Positions 1-13,926 of a DNA stretch of 64,000 nt are shown piece by piece. The stretch covers positions 1 to 64,000 of the forward strand of contig JAVHNS010000009.1 of NCBI GenBank assembly GCA_036872755.1. Direction: 5' to 3'. The translations under genes and the position numbers were made by a program. Below the pieces are notes generated by a model, which saw only the letters and a list, made by a program, of their open reading frames with translations, was not told the DNA's origin and did no database searches. Position 1 is the first letter of the stretch. Each line of letters opens with the position of its first letter. Source of the stretch: Orbilia blumenaviensis. Its lineage: Eukaryota; Ascomycota; Orbiliomycetes; Orbiliales; Orbiliaceae.

Positions 1-3000
1 TTTTTTCTTAATAATAAAAAAAAAAAAAAATTTTTTTTTTTTTATAAATTTATAATCAAATTGTTTTAATAAAATATCAACTACTACATTATCCTTTTCT
101 AAATAATACCAAATTTTAAAATTAAACTTTTCCCAATTCTTTAATTTAATAAATTTATTTAATATTTAATTTTTTTAAAATAATAAAATAAGTAAAATTT
201 TTATAATTATTATAAATGATAATTTAAAATTAAATTTCCCTAAAATATATTAATTATTTTTAAAATAACTCAACAATTATGAAAATTCTTAATTAAAAAT
301 AAAATAATTTTTTTTATCAATATCATTTTTTTATTACAAAAAAATATTAAATATTATTAATTATTTTTATATTATTATAAGAAACATATATTTATTTTAA
401 TTTTTAAAGTATTAATTTTTATATAAATTAATAAATTAAAACAAAAATATTTTAAAATATTTTTTAGTTGATTAATAAAATTCTTTTTAAATTAATTAAA
501 TATATTTTAAATTTTATTACTTCAATTTTATTTTTATTTTTTTTTTATAAAATCTAATAATAAAACTAAAATTATATTATATCATAAAATAAATCGATAA
601 TAAAAATTCATAAACTTTAAAAATTTTTATAATTATGTAATTTTTGTTAAAATTTTTTAATTTATAATAATATTAATTTTTTTAATTTTCATTAAAATAC
701 TATAAATAAAAATAATAAATTTTAAAAAATTTATTATTATTTTATAAAAACTATATTTTTCAATTTTTATAAACAGTAATATTTTTTTGATTTAAAAATA
801 TTGTTTAAATATATTTTGAATATTTTTTAATATTTTTTAAATAAATTAAAATATTATTAAAATATATAATAATAAAAATTTTTTAAATTTTTATAATATT
901 TTATTTATCAGTATTTGAAAAAAAAGTTAATATATTAATTAATTTAAAAAATATAATTAAATATTTAAATAATTTATAAATTATTTTAAAGGTTGTTTTT
1001 TATTTATAATCTTTTATTATATATATTAAATTATATGCATTGTGTAAATCCAATTTAATAAATAGTATTATATATTAAAATAAATTACTGAATTTATTAA
1101 TTTATAATAATAAATATCAATTCTTTATAATTATATTATTTAGATTTTAATAATTTATACAACATTTTAAAATTCTTTTTTTTTTTTTTATGAAAAAAAT
1201 AAATATATTAATTGAAAATAAAAAAAAATTTATAAATTTTTTAATTGTTATTTTGTAAATATATTATTTTAAAATTTTATTTTCTTTTACAGAAAGTTTA
1301 TATATAAATTTAAATAAAAAGATTTAATTTTTTTTAAAAAATATTATATGATTTTATTTCTAATAATTTAAAAATTTATTAACTTTTTTAAATTCTAGTA
1401 TATTTAAGAAATTTAAATAATATTTTAAAACTTTTTATAACATATTAAGATTGATTAAAAGTTTTTAAAGTATTTTAAGTAATTTAATAATTTAGATTTT
1501 TTTTTTAATTTTTTTTAATTTTTTTAGTAATATTATATTTATAATAGTAATCATTATTAATTTTATTTAATAAAACATAATTTATTTTGTGTTTTAATTT
1601 ATTATTAAATTATATTTTAATAATTCATTTAAATTTGAAATAATATTAAATATAATATATTTAATATATTTTTTTATAAATATATTTAAAAATTTAATAA
1701 TTATCAAAAACTTTTAAAATAAAATATAAATTTTAAACCAATTACTTTTATAAACTATATTATAAATATTTAATCTTTTTTTTTCAATAAATTTTAAAAA
1801 TATAAAATATAAAAACATTTTATTATTTATTAAAATTTTTACTTTTATTTTAATATTATTTTATCACAAATGTAAGTTTAATATAAAATAACTTAAAAAA
1901 CTTTAAAATAAATAATAATTATTAATTATTATTATTATTAAAATTAATAATAAATAAATATTTATTTATTAAATTTTTTTTTTTTAAAAACTTTTTATTT
2001 TTTTTTTTTTTTTTCAAAATTTATTATTTTTATTTATATAATTTTAAATTATAATTAAATAAATTTTTTTTTTAATATAATAAAACTTTTTTATTTATTT
2101 TAATTTTTTAATATAATCTATTTCTATAATATTAAAATTATTAATTATAATAATTATTATAACTTATTAATTTAATTTATAAAATATTAAAATTTTAAAA
2201 TATTTATATTTATTTAAAAAGTTTTCATATTTTAATATCTATTAAAATAATAATTATAATAAATAAAATTAATTTATTTTAATATTTTATAAAATAAATA
2301 AAATTTTTTAAATTTTTTAATTAAACTTTTTATAATAAAAATAAATAATATAATTTAAACCTTTTTATAAAATTCTTTAAGAAATTTTAAAAATTATTAT
2401 TATTATTTACTTTTCTTTATTAATTAAATTTTAATATATAATTATTATTTTTTTTAACTTAAATTATATTGATAATTTTTATAAAATATTATTTAATTTT
2501 TATTTTATTTTTATTTTTATTTATTTTTTCATAAATAATTTTATTTAATATAAAAATATTTAAATTATTTGTTATTCATTAATAAACATTTTTCAAAACT
2601 TATATAATTAAATTATTTTATATATTATATTAATTTTTTTTCTAATAATTTAATTTAAAATTTTTTAATAAAAATTAAATTTATTTATTTATTTTTTATT
2701 ATTAACAAAATTAATGTTTTTAAAAACTTTTTAATTTTATTAAATTTAATATTTATATAATTAATTACTAAATTTTAATTTAATTTATTTTAAATTTTTC
2801 ATTAGAAAAATATAATTTAAACTAATCATATTAAAGTTAAAATTTTTAAAAATAATTTAAAATTAATTTCTAACATTACAATTAAAATCACTTAATAACT
2901 TTATATCAATTAAAAATACAAATTAAATAGTATTATTAATTATTATTTTTAATTATTTAATATTAAAACTTTAAATTCTTTTATTATAGAAAATATATAA

Positions 3001-3190
3001 AAAATTTTTATTAAAATTAATATATATCAATAAAATATATATTATAACAAATTTAAATAATATTAATTGATTAAATAGAATATAATACAATAAAGTTTTA
3101 TTTATAATTATTTATTAATGTTTAAAATATAATATAATATATTTTTATAATTTAATATATTTAAATTATTTACTATTAATTTTATTATTA
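1..3190. other. AT-rich desert, no gene seen
   Basis: Almost pure A/T with homopolymer runs (A run then T run at 19-43) and stop codons dense in all frames. No open frame, RNA gene or repeat unit was recognised. The few G and C are scattered and do not form islands. Confidence 0.8.
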
Positions 3191-3261
3191 TTAGAAAGGT
3201 GTATTATATATACAAAACCTATTATATATAAATAAATGTTATATTATAATAAATATTTTAT

Positions 3262-3375
3262 TTTGATGTTTTTTGTAGGGTTTCATCAGTTTTTAAGGCC
3301 CGAGCTTTTTATACAAGCAACTCGTAGTGTGTGAATGGTGTTCTGATCAAGGAGCGTCTCTTGACAATAATCAAT
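3262..3375. other. GC-richer island, unidentified
   Basis: A sudden stretch of ordinary composition inside AT-rich DNA. It contains CATCAG at about 3279 followed by a T run and then GGCCCGAGC. It has no open frame and no tRNA-like clover-leaf boxes. It may be a remnant of single-copy DNA or of a transposon end that escaped C-to-T decay. CATCAG also marks the edge of other islands in this window (10.0, 16.3, 31.4, 59.8, 61.3, 63.6 kb), though here the A run after it is replaced by T. Confidence 0.4.
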
Positions 3376-3719
3376 ATATCATAGAAAAATATATTAATAA
3401 ATAAATACAATTTGAAAATAATCTTAATTATTAATTAATATTTAATAAAAATTTAAAAATTTAATATACTAATTAAAAAATTTATTAAACAAAAATATTA
3501 TATAAATATTAAATATTTATTATAAAATAACTTTATATATATAAGCTTTTTTAATATATTTTATTATTTATTTAATCATAAATAAAAATATAATCTAATG
3601 AATTAATTTATTGAAAATAAATTCATAAAATCTAAAATTAATAAATATCTTAATAATAATTTTTCAATATTTAATATTAGTTTTTTTGTATTCAGATATA
3701 TTTTTTAAAAATTATTAAA

Positions 3720-4495
3720 CTAGGAGGCTGTTGTGCAGCACTCAAACCCGACTGCAGCATTTTGATTTAAATGAATATATAATAATTAATATAATTATTA
3801 ATATAATAATTAATATAATAAATAATATAAAAATTAATATAATATAATAATTAATATAATAAATAATATAAAAGTTAATATAATATAATAATTAATATAA
3901 GAACTAATATAATAATTTATATTATAATTGATATAATAGTTAATATAATAATTCATATAATAATTAATATAATTTTGATGTAATTTTTATATATGATTAT
4001 GTGATTATTTTTAATGTTAAAATTATTTTTTATTTAATTTTTATTTAATTTTATTTTAATTTAATTTAATTTTAAAAAGTTTGTAATCTTATTTTAATAA
4101 TATAAGTTTATATATAAAATTTAAATTAAATTAAAATAAATTAATTAAAATTTAATTAAAAAAAATAAAAAAAAAATAAAAATGATAGTTGTATACTTAT
4201 CTACTTAATTAAAATTAGAAAAATGGTTTAAAAAAAATATATTAAAATTATAAAATTATAAATTTAAAAATATAAAAATATTATCAAAAATAATTTGTAA
4301 AAGTTCTTAGATGAGGTTTAAGAATTAGTGCTAAAACTATTAAGATTTGCAAAATTTTATATAAATTTATATCAAAAAAATTAAAAAAACTTTTCTCTAA
4401 ATTAGCCAAAAATAATACATTTTTTTGTGAATTTGGGTAGGATTGTGCTTTTGTGTTGGTTCAACTTTAACCTTTTTGCATAAATGTAGTTGGGC
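3720..4495 (-). mobile_element. Helitron2-like non-autonomous element, subfamily A, copy 1
   Basis: The 3' end lies on the left (CTAG at 3720-3723, then the hairpin arm and ACTCAAACCCGACTGC). The 5' end lies on the right, where the GCCCGACTGC equivalent is mutated to GCCCAACTAC, ending at 4495. The core carries the ATTAATATAATA-type array (about 3780-3970) and the palindromic section typical of subfamily A. Flanking bases read in element orientation are T before the 5' end and T after CTAG. Mutations against the better copies are mostly transitions. No protein is encoded, so any movement would have needed enzymes supplied in trans. Confidence 0.85.
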
Positions 4496-6613
4496 ATATT
4501 ATAAATAATAATTTATAATTAGATTTTTAAAAATTTATTTGTAATTTTGAAATTTTTGAATTATTAGTAATTCTATATTTTTTTTAAAAAAATGTAATTA
4601 ATTATATTTATTATCTTTTCTATGAATTAATATATACTAAACATGTAATAATTATATTTTATAAAAAATATAATCATAAAATTAAATATATATATAATAA
4701 AATTAAATATATATATAATAAAATATATACATTAAATATGTTATAAATATATTTATAACTTATTATTAATTCTTTAATAAAAAATTCTCTTAATCAATAT
4801 AATATTTATTTTATATTTTCATGTTTAATATTATATACTTAATAAAATTTTTTAAAAATAAAAAATTTAGTTAATATATATAATTATTATTAATTTATCA
4901 TCAATTATTTATTTATAATTATTATATTTATGAAAATTTTTTATATTATTATCAATTTCTCTAAAAAAAAAAATTTTATTTAAGAATTAAAAATTATGAA
5001 TTAATTAAATTAATTAAATTTTTATTTTTAAATTTTTAAAAATTATTGAATATTTTAATATTTATTAACATTTAAAATCTATCAAAACACATCTTTAAAC
5101 TTTTTTTTAAAAATAAAAAAATATAAAATTGTTATTTTAACTTAATTAATTAAATTATAAACAATATAAAATATATTAAATTACTTAATATTAAAATAAA
5201 TTTTTGTTTAATTTTTAAAATAGTTGTTTAAAATTTCAAAATATATAATCTTTAAGATTTTAAACATAATTATAATATAACAATATTAAAAACAAATTTT
5301 GAATTTTAATTATTAAAATAAAATAAAAATATATTAACAAAATAAATATATAATATTTTTATAATATAAATATAGTTTTTTGTTAACTACTTTCTATTTA
5401 ATTATTCTAAGTATTTAAACTTAATTTATTATATAAAATCTATCTCAGAATTTTTAAAAATATTTTAGTATAATTTTTATAAAAACTTATAAATATATTA
5501 ACAAATTTAATAAAATTTAGATTAAATTCTTATTACATTTTAACTTTTTTAAATTTTGGAAATTTTTTAATTAAATTATATAATAATAACAAAAAAAACT
5601 AAAAATAATTAAATTAAATTTTTTGTATATATTTATAATTATTTTTTAATATTTAACAATTAATGAATATTTAATATTCAACAATTTTTTTTAATGTATT
5701 TAAAATTATTTTAAATTTTATTTATTTATATAATATTATAATTATATTAAAGTAATAATAAAATATTTTAAATCTTTTTGAAAATAATTTTATTTATATA
5801 ATAATATATTTTATATTATAATTCTGAATTAAAAGAAATTTTAGAAAGAAAATGTGAAAAAAAAACCAAAAGAACACTGAATATTAATTATATATTGATA
5901 ACTATAATTTAGAAATATTTATTTACAGTTGTATTACTCACAAATATATAAATATTAATATTTAATTTAATAAAAAATTATATTAAATTAATTTCTTTAA
6001 TATAATTAAAATACATTAATTAAATTATTATAAAGATTTTATATATTTGTGGAATACTGATAAATTGGTCAACAAATACTCTAGAATTAACATAGTATTA
6101 ATATTAAATATATAATTTTTATTTAAATAAATTTTTGTTTTTAAATTTTATTATATATATCACAAAAAAATGTTTTTTTAATTATAAGATTTTAATTTTC
6201 TATTTGATAATTTATTTTAAATATTTAATGTTTATTAGAAACCTTTTTGAATTTTTTTCATAAATTCACCTTTAACATTTATAAAATTTTAATTTAATCA
6301 TTATTTTTATAAATAATTATAAATGAAATGGAGGATATATTATTAAACAATAGAAAACAAATTATAAACAATAATTAAAATTTAAAATTTGAAGTTAAAG
6401 ATTTAGATAATATTATTAAAATTTTAAATTTTGATGTTAAATATAATGAAGTTTAACTGTTTTTATTTTGAAAAAAAAATTAATAAATTAATATTTAAAT
6501 ATATATATAATCAATAATATTAAATGATATTTTAAACTCTTATATTAAATATTTAATAATAATTATTATTTTTAAAAATTGTATATAAAAAACTTTAATA
6601 AATATCAAACATT
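4496..6613. other. AT-rich desert, no gene seen
   Basis: No open frame or RNA gene. The only local structure is a short direct repeat of about 20 bp (4681-4724, ATTAAATATATATATAATAA type). Slightly GC-richer words at 5820-5880 and 6050-6095 could not be assigned. Confidence 0.75.
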
Positions 6614-6949
6614 GCCCGACTGCGTTGCAGGAGGGTTAAAGTTGAACCTCCACACGAAAACGCGATCCATACCAAATCTAGCAAAAAATATATTGTTTTT
6701 AACTGACTTAAAGAAAAAAAAAAAATTTTTTTCCCATACAAATTTGTATGGAATTTTGAAAATCTTGGCAAAAAAACCGGTCTTGGCAATCTCGTGGACT
6801 AATCAAAACTAGGACTAAATCTGCTGGTTTTATATATAAAATCTTAATTTTTTAAATCTTTAAAAGAATATGCGCTATTATCACTTTAGCGTGCAACTCG
6901 ATTTAACAGTGTCACAGTCAGGTTTGAGTGCTGCGCAGCAGCCTCCTAG
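6614..6949 (+). mobile_element. Helitron2-like non-autonomous element, subfamily B, copy 2
   Basis: Starts GCCCGACTGCGTTGCAG (stem CTGC/GCAG) and ends with the hairpin GCTGCGCAGCAGC, CTC, CTAG at 6946-6949. Flanks are T|T. The base before the 5' T is T, so the target is TT rather than AT. The short core (336 bp in all) has the CATACAAATTTGTATG palindrome, GCAAAAAAACC and an AATCTGCTGG stretch shared with the copies at 9.0, 30.3 and 56.1 kb. Small open frames across it (6579-6812, 6595-6789) exist in only some copies and are not taken as genes. Confidence 0.9.
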
Positions 6950-8982
6950 TTGATATATTTAATTATTTTTCTTTTTTTTAAAGAAAATCTATTTCATCAA
7001 AAATTTATTTTTTATAATAAAAAAAAATATATAAAACTTTTTAAAAATATTAATGATTTTTTATTAAATTATTATTAAGAATTTAAAATTTTTATATAAT
7101 AAAAATGTTTAAAATTATAATAATTATGGCATTTTAAATTAGTTAGAATATATAATATTTATAATTTGATATTAATTATTTATTAATTATTAAATTATAA
7201 TTGTTATAAAATTATTACGATTATTGATATTATTTATATAATATAATTAATTTTGAATTTTATATTAATAAATATTTAAATTAAGAATTATATAAATTTA
7301 AAAATTTATAATATTATTTATAATAAAACTATAGATTGTATAATAAGTAATAGTTATTAACTGTTTATTATTTGATTTTATTTTAACTAAAATAAATTCA
7401 AAATGTTAAAGTGGAATTTCTTTTTTTTTTTAAATTTATATTTTAACATAAATCTTTTTTTTTTTTTTATTAATTTATATTATTTGTTAATAGATATTGT
7501 TTGTTTGATATATTTTTATTATCATTGTCAAAATTAAAATAAAGAAATTTATTAGATTTATAAAATTTATAAATTATATTATTATAAATATAAAAAATAA
7601 AATAATAAAAAAAATAATAAGATAAGTAAAAAAAAAAATTTTTGTTTATGATAAAATTTTTATTATTTAATAATATTTATATTATAAATATATCAATAAT
7701 TGATAGGATGTAGAAGTTCTAATTACATTATTATAAAAAATAATAATAAATAATAATAACTTATCAAATTTCACTACAAACACACTATTATAAAGAATGA
7801 TAACAAATAATAGTAATTTATTAAATTTTATATCATTTAATATAATAATACTAAAAAATTTATTTACAAAATTAAATTATAAAATATTAAATTTAACAAA
7901 AAAAACAAAAAAATTAATTACAAAAGTTAATTATTTTATAATTTTTTATTAGTATTATTTTTTTAATTTTTTATTATTTGTTATATAATTTTTTTGCAAA
8001 GTTAAATAAATAAATATATAAAAAAATAAATTTAATTTTAAAATTTATTCTATTATAATTTTATAATATTTTTGAGATAAATTCCAATAAATCATTATTA
8101 TTTAATATATAAATAAGTTTAATTAAATTATAGTAACAATTTTTATTTTAAAAAAAATAATAAAAAATAATGGTGAATTTATAATTAAGATATTATTTAC
8201 AATTATAATACTATCTATCATTAGATATTATGTATTTAATTAAGAATATTTAATGACTTTTATAATTATTTATTAATTTAAAATAATAAATAAAAAGTAA
8301 AAATTTAAAAATTTAGAAATATTTTTTTAATAATATATATAATAATAGAATTAGTTAATAGTATATTAAAAATATATTTAATAAATAATAAAAAAATAAC
8401 AAATTATAATCATAATATTAAAGTTTCTTAATATATTTATAAAGAATTATATTTTTTTTTTAAATAAAATTGATATTTATGAAAAATATTAAAATTAATA
8501 TTTTTTTTAATAATTTTAAAATGTATTATTTTTTTTTAATAAAAATATTCAGAAATATATTTGAAATTTTTTAATACATTTTAATGAATAATTAAATTAT
8601 TAATATTCAAATTATTTTATAAAATTATTTTACTAATATTATTAAAAAAACTAAAAAAAATATTTTTTATTTAAAAAATATTATTAAATTTTACAAAATT
8701 TAAATATAAAATTTGCTAATTGGAAATTAATATTTTATTTATAAAAATTTTATAATAAAGGTAAATTTCCTTTTTTATAATTTTAAATAAAAAATATTTA
8801 ATAATTAATAATAATAAAATATAAACACATTATTTACATATCTATTTCTACAATACTAATTAAATAATATTAAAAAAATTTGACAATTAAAAAATTGTTA
8901 ATTTAAAATTAATAAATATAATAAATATAAAGTTAATAATCTAGATCATAACAAGAATATTTATTATATTAAAATAATAAAA
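6950..8982. other. AT-rich desert, no gene seen
   Basis: Poly-A/T and TAA/TTA-rich sequence without open frames. No repeat unit stood out. Confidence 0.75.
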
Positions 8983-9341
8983 TTAGGAGGCTGTTACGCA
9001 GCACTTAAACCTGATTGCGACACTGGTATCTTCAATGTTAAATCAAGTTGTCGGTATATAAAAGTAATAATAGCGTATATTGTTTTATAAACCTTAAAAA
9101 TTAAGATTTTATATATAAAACCAGTAGATTTAGTTTTAATTTTGATGAGATTATATAAGAGTGCCAAGATTGGTTTTCTTGCTAAGATTTTCAAAATCCT
9201 ATACAAATTTGTATGGGAAAAAAAAAAAAAAAAAAAAAATTTTTTAAGTCAGTTAAAAACAATATATTTTTTGCCAGATTTGGTATGGATCGTGTTCTCG
9301 CGCGTAGGTTCAACTTTAACCCTCCTGCAACGCAGTCGGGC
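8983..9341 (-). mobile_element. Helitron2-like non-autonomous element, subfamily B, copy 3
   Basis: The reverse-oriented 3' end is on the left, where CTAG has become CTAA in element sense (TTAG at 8983-8986), still within the Helitron CTRR rule. The 5' GCCCGACTGC ends at 9341. It is 359 bp long; a run of A at about 9220-9239 has expanded compared with other B copies. Flanking bases in element sense are T|T. CATACAAATTTGTATG is intact at about 9202-9217. Open frames on both strands here are by-products of the element. Confidence 0.88.
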
Positions 9342-9868
9342 AAATTAAAATTTAAAATATAAAGTTAATTATAATAATAACTAACAAAAATATAATACTT
9401 ATTATTTTATCATTCATATATTCCATAAATTAAGAAATATTAATAATTTATAAAAAACATTTTAAAACTTTTATAAATTTATATAAAAAAAGATTTTACA
9501 AATTATTTAATATCTAATATAGATTGTTTTTAAGAAAATAATTTCATCAAAAAAAAGAATTCAATATCTAGATCTAATATTATTAATAATAAAAAAAAAT
9601 GTAAATTTTAATAATTTTTTTATTAATGTTTAATAAATAATTATTATCTTATTTTTATTTATTTCATTTATTATAAATAATATATATTTAGATTAGAATT
9701 ATATCAATGATAATAATAATAATATTTTTAAATTATAAGAATAAAGTTATTTATATTATATTTAATTATTACCATCTATAAATTACTATAAAGAAAATTA
9801 TTTTGCATTAAAAATATAAATTTTATTAACATTTTAAATCTTAATATTTATATAATAATTAAAATAAT
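9342..9868. other. AT-rich spacer, nothing recognised
   Basis: No open frames, no repeats matched to other parts of the window. Confidence 0.7.
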
Positions 9869-10006
9869 TTAAGCTTTCTAGCGTTTGTAAAGGCTTGAAG
9901 AATGTTGCTTAATAAACAGTGGTTATCTTATAATTTCCAAAAAGTAGATGAAAATTCTGATTTTTAGGTGATCTTTTAAGTTAAGAGGCTTCAGGGAACA
10001 CTTTTT
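9869..10006. other. GC-richer island ending in TTTTTTTTGCTGATG
   Basis: About 140 bp of more normal composition starting near AAGCTTTCTAGCG and ending in a T run plus GCTGATG. That end is the reverse complement of the CATCAGCAAAA edge seen at 16.3 kb. No open frame and no recognisable product. It may be the remains of a retroposon or of unmutated host DNA. Confidence 0.4.
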
Positions 10007-10685
10007 TTTGCTGATGAAAAATATAAAATAATTTTTATTTTATTTAATAGAAAAATCTATAATATTTATTAAACTATTGTAAGAGAAGTTAAATATTTTA
10101 TTAAATATTAATAATTTTTTAATAATTTTTTATTTTTTATAAAAAAAAGTTTTATAATATAATAATTATTGAAGTGTTAGTTAATTATTATTGAAGTGTT
10201 AGTTAATTAACATCTAAATTTAATTATAATAATATTAAATTTAATTAAGAATTTTAAAGATTTTATTTAATTTTTAATAATTTTTTAATATATTACTTTA
10301 GAACAAATGAAATTTTTTTTAATTTTTTTAATTTTTTTAATTTTTTATTTTAAATTTCTACAATACAATTTATTAAAGACTTTAGATTAAAAATTATATA
10401 AAACAAAAAAAAAGAAAAATACTTATCTAAAACTGTATTATATTTTTTTATTTAATTTTATTAATAACAAATTTTATATTTAATACTTAATATTTTTCAA
10501 TACAATATAATTATATTTTTTTTTTTTATAAAAAAATATATATTTATAACAAAAATATTTTATTCTTTATTTTATAATAATATAATTTTTTTATTTTTAA
10601 TAAAAATAAATAATTAATTTTATTATATAATTAAAAAATAAACCTTTAAATATAAAATTTTTTTTAAATTTTTTTTTTTAAAAAA
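10007..10685. other. AT-rich spacer with a 22-bp tandem duplication
   Basis: A perfect two-unit direct repeat, ATTATTGAAGTGTTAGTTAATT, occupies 10165-10186 and 10187-10208. The rest is A/T-rich without genes. Confidence 0.75.
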
Positions 10686-11945
10686 ATAGTATTATAATTA
10701 ATTATATTAAATATGAATATATTTTAATTTTAAATTTAATTTATAAACTAAATTTATAATATAAGTACGAAAAGAAATAAATTTAACAATAAATTAAAAT
10801 AAAATCAAATTATTTACAAATACTATATTTAATTAATCAATTTATTTGATATTTATACTAGGAGGCTGCTGCGCAGCACTCAAACCCGACTGCAGCATCT
10901 TGATTTTAAATGAATAATTATAATATATAATAATCAATGTAATCATTAATATAATAACTAATATAATAATTAATATAAGAATTGATATAGTAACTAATAT
11001 AATAATTAATATAATTTTGATGTAACTTTTATGTATGATCATGTGACTATTTTCAACATTAAAACAATTTTTTATTTAATTTTTAGTTAATTTTATTTTA
11101 ATTTAATTTAATCTTAAAAATCTGTGATGTTATTTTAAGTATATGATCACATAATCATTTTGTATGTAAAAACTAAATTAAATTAAAATTAAATTAAAAA
11201 AATTAGATGAAAAATAGTTTTAATATTAAAAATAATTACGTGATTGTATTTTCACTAAAAGTGACTTAATTAAAAAAAATTAAAAAAATATAAAAATAAT
11301 AACTAGAAACCTATTCACTTATAAGAAATTAAATAAAAGATTAAAAAAAATCATATTAAAAAACTAAAATCATAAACTTAAAAAAACAAAAACAATAAAA
11401 ACTTTTATCAAAAATAATTTTACAAGTTTCTTAACAATCTTTTGCTTTAAAATAGTGTTAAGATTTTAAAAATTTTATGTAAATTTATATGGCAAAATTT
11501 TAAAAAAAAATAATTTTTAAGTCGGCGAAAAACAATACATTTTTTTGCGGATCTGGGTAGGATCACATCTCGCGCTAGTTCAACTTTAATCTTCCTGCAT
11601 AAATGCAGTCGGGCATTTATAAATAATTTATAATTATATAAACATTTATATATATAAAGATTTTTAAATAGTAACAATTTTAAAAAAGAAATTTTAGATT
11701 TTATTGATTAATTTATGAATATTTAATATATTCTATTTATTATTTTTATCTATTAAATTTAGTATTTTTGTATTAAAAATTGTATTATTTAATAATTTCA
11801 TATTGAATTTAATTTACTTTAAAAAAAGAATTTAAAATATGATTAATTAAAAAATATTTAAAATAAATATAATATTTTAATTTAATTAATTTTGAATAAT
11901 AAAATAAGAATTATATATTAAATAATAATAATAATAATATTAAAT
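10686..11945 (+). repeat. Dispersed repeat R1, copy split by a Helitron2-like element
   Basis: The flanks 10686-10857 and 11615-11945 match, in order and orientation, the sequence 22889-23520. The left part shares TTTAATTTTAAATTT / TTTATAATATAA-type words, and the right part shares TTTTATTGATTAATTTA. The match is interrupted by element copy 4 and by about 65 nt present only in the other copy. Differences are mainly C/T and G/A. The intact partner begins TGTCACGGCC, so this may be a decayed LTR plus adjoining sequence. Confidence 0.6.
10858..11614 (-). mobile_element. Helitron2-like non-autonomous element, subfamily A, copy 4
   Basis: CTAG at 10858-10861 followed by GAGGCTGCTGCGCAGCACTC and the inverted CCCGACTGC block. 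The 5' end GCCCGACTGCATTTATGCAG (stem CTGCAT/ATGCAG, loop TT) closes at 11614. T|T flanks in element sense. It carries the TAATTAATATAA array and the internal palindrome with CACGTGA-type words (here partly decayed). It is inserted in dispersed repeat R1, so it is younger than that repeat. Confidence 0.88.
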
Positions 11946-13926
11946 ATTATAAATATTATAAAATATTATAAATATTATAAAGTATTATATAAAATAAAAC
12001 CAAAAATCTTTCAAAAGCAAAAACTCACTCATAATAAAAATAAAATAAAAAACTTTTTATAAAAAAAAATAATTTTAAATCTAAAAAATTAAGAATATGT
12101 AATTAATCATTTATTTAAATTAAAAAGTATTAAAAATATCGATATTATAATAATTATTCAATTAATAATTGAAAATGATATAAAAACATAATTTAGAAAT
12201 ATAATAATTAATATAATAAAATTTTAAAGATATAAAATTTATTTATTATTAAAAGTTTTAAAGTATAATTAAAAAGCTGAAAAATAAAGTTTAAATAATA
12301 ATTAAATAATAAAAATAATAAGCTCATAAAATAATAAATAAATATAAAAGTTTTAAGATAAATTATATCAAAAAAAAAATTAAAACTATTATCAAGAAAA
12401 TTATAAGTATATAAGTTTAGTACTATATGTATATTAGTAAATATGTATTTATATGGTTAATGATTGATTATATATTATGATAATATATTATATTTTTTAT
12501 TTATAAAATAGTATAAATAAATTTGGTTATAAATTTATTATATATATATTGTATACTTTAGTTTATAATAAAGATTATAAATAATATAGTATTTAAATAT
12601 GTAATTTATAAAATATAGAAACTAGTGAATTTTATAATATAAGTTTAAGTTATATTAATAAATTAAATAATTATTTTTTTTATTACAAAATATAGTGTTA
12701 ATTTTATAATTTTTTTAAGAAAAATATAAGAAAATTTATAACTAATAAAAAATTTTACTAAATTTATTGGATTTTTAAATTTTAATTTTAATAATTTTAT
12801 GTATTTTATATATTATAAATTATAAAATTATATAATTTTATAATTAATATAATGTATTTTAGGTTTTTATTTATAAAAATCAATATTCCATTAATCATTT
12901 TTCTTTTTATAATTATGAAAACTTTTTTTTTTTAATATTTTATATTTATGATTTTAAATTTTATTAAAATAATTTTTATTTTTAATTTTTATATTATTTA
13001 TTTATTATAACTATTATTGTTGGTAAATATAGATATAACAATAATAATACTAATAATAGAAAAGATATTAATAATATCTCTAAAATTGTAAATATTTTAC
13101 ATATTAATACTATTATAAGTAATATTAATAATAATAGTATAATTGTTAATGTCATTACCCTTATAGTAATAATTAATAATTTAGATAAATTGGTATACTT
13201 TAACATAATTATTAATAATTTTAATTGTTATATTTATATAATATAATATTAATATTATTATAATTTAAATTGTATATAAATATAAAATCTAAAAAGTATA
13301 TTTATTATATAAAAATAAATATAAAATGTACTTAAAATAAATTATTATTTTTATATTATAATTTTGTAAATATATTTAATTAAATTTTGTAAGATTATAA
13401 TATTAAGAATTTTATAAGGTTTTTAAATATAATTATCTAATTTATAACTTTTTCTACTTTATTATTATATATCATAATATATAATATTATTAAATTGTTA
13501 TTTTTTAAGTCTATATTTATATATTTATATAACTAATATAATTTATAATATAGTATTTAATAACTCCTTTTTTTTAAATAATAATTATAATATAATTAAA
13601 ATTTTATACAAATTTACTATAAATATAATTATATTTTAATTTCCTCATTTATTTATATATTTAAATATAGTTGTTTTAAATATTAATTTAATATTTATAT
13701 TTATAATATTTATTTTTATTATTTTGTTTATAATATTTTTTATTTTTTTATTTTTATTATTATATTTGCTAAAACTACAATTGTATTGAGTTATTCTTAT
13801 TACTAATTAATAAATTATTAATATATTTAATATAATATAAACTCTACTTAAGTATTAAATAAATAAAATGCTGATTTTATAAAATTTATAAAATAATATT
13901 ATTTATATTTGTATATAAATAAATAT
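11946..13926. other. AT-rich desert with trinucleotide-rich patch
   Basis: Mostly A/T. Around 13000-13200 imperfect ATT/AAT-type repeats give an artificial open frame on the minus strand rich in I, L and T, which I do not take as a gene. Repeated ATTATAAATATTATAAA words occur at about 11945-11990. Confidence 0.7.

Noticed and set aside
3720..4495. Interpretation of the short elements as classical TIR MITEs
   Set aside because: The two ends are not mirror images, the shared inverted block is offset by about 26 nt, and no target site duplication is visible.
12994..13206. 70-codon minus-strand frame of I, L and T
   Set aside because: Produced by imperfect trinucleotide repeats.
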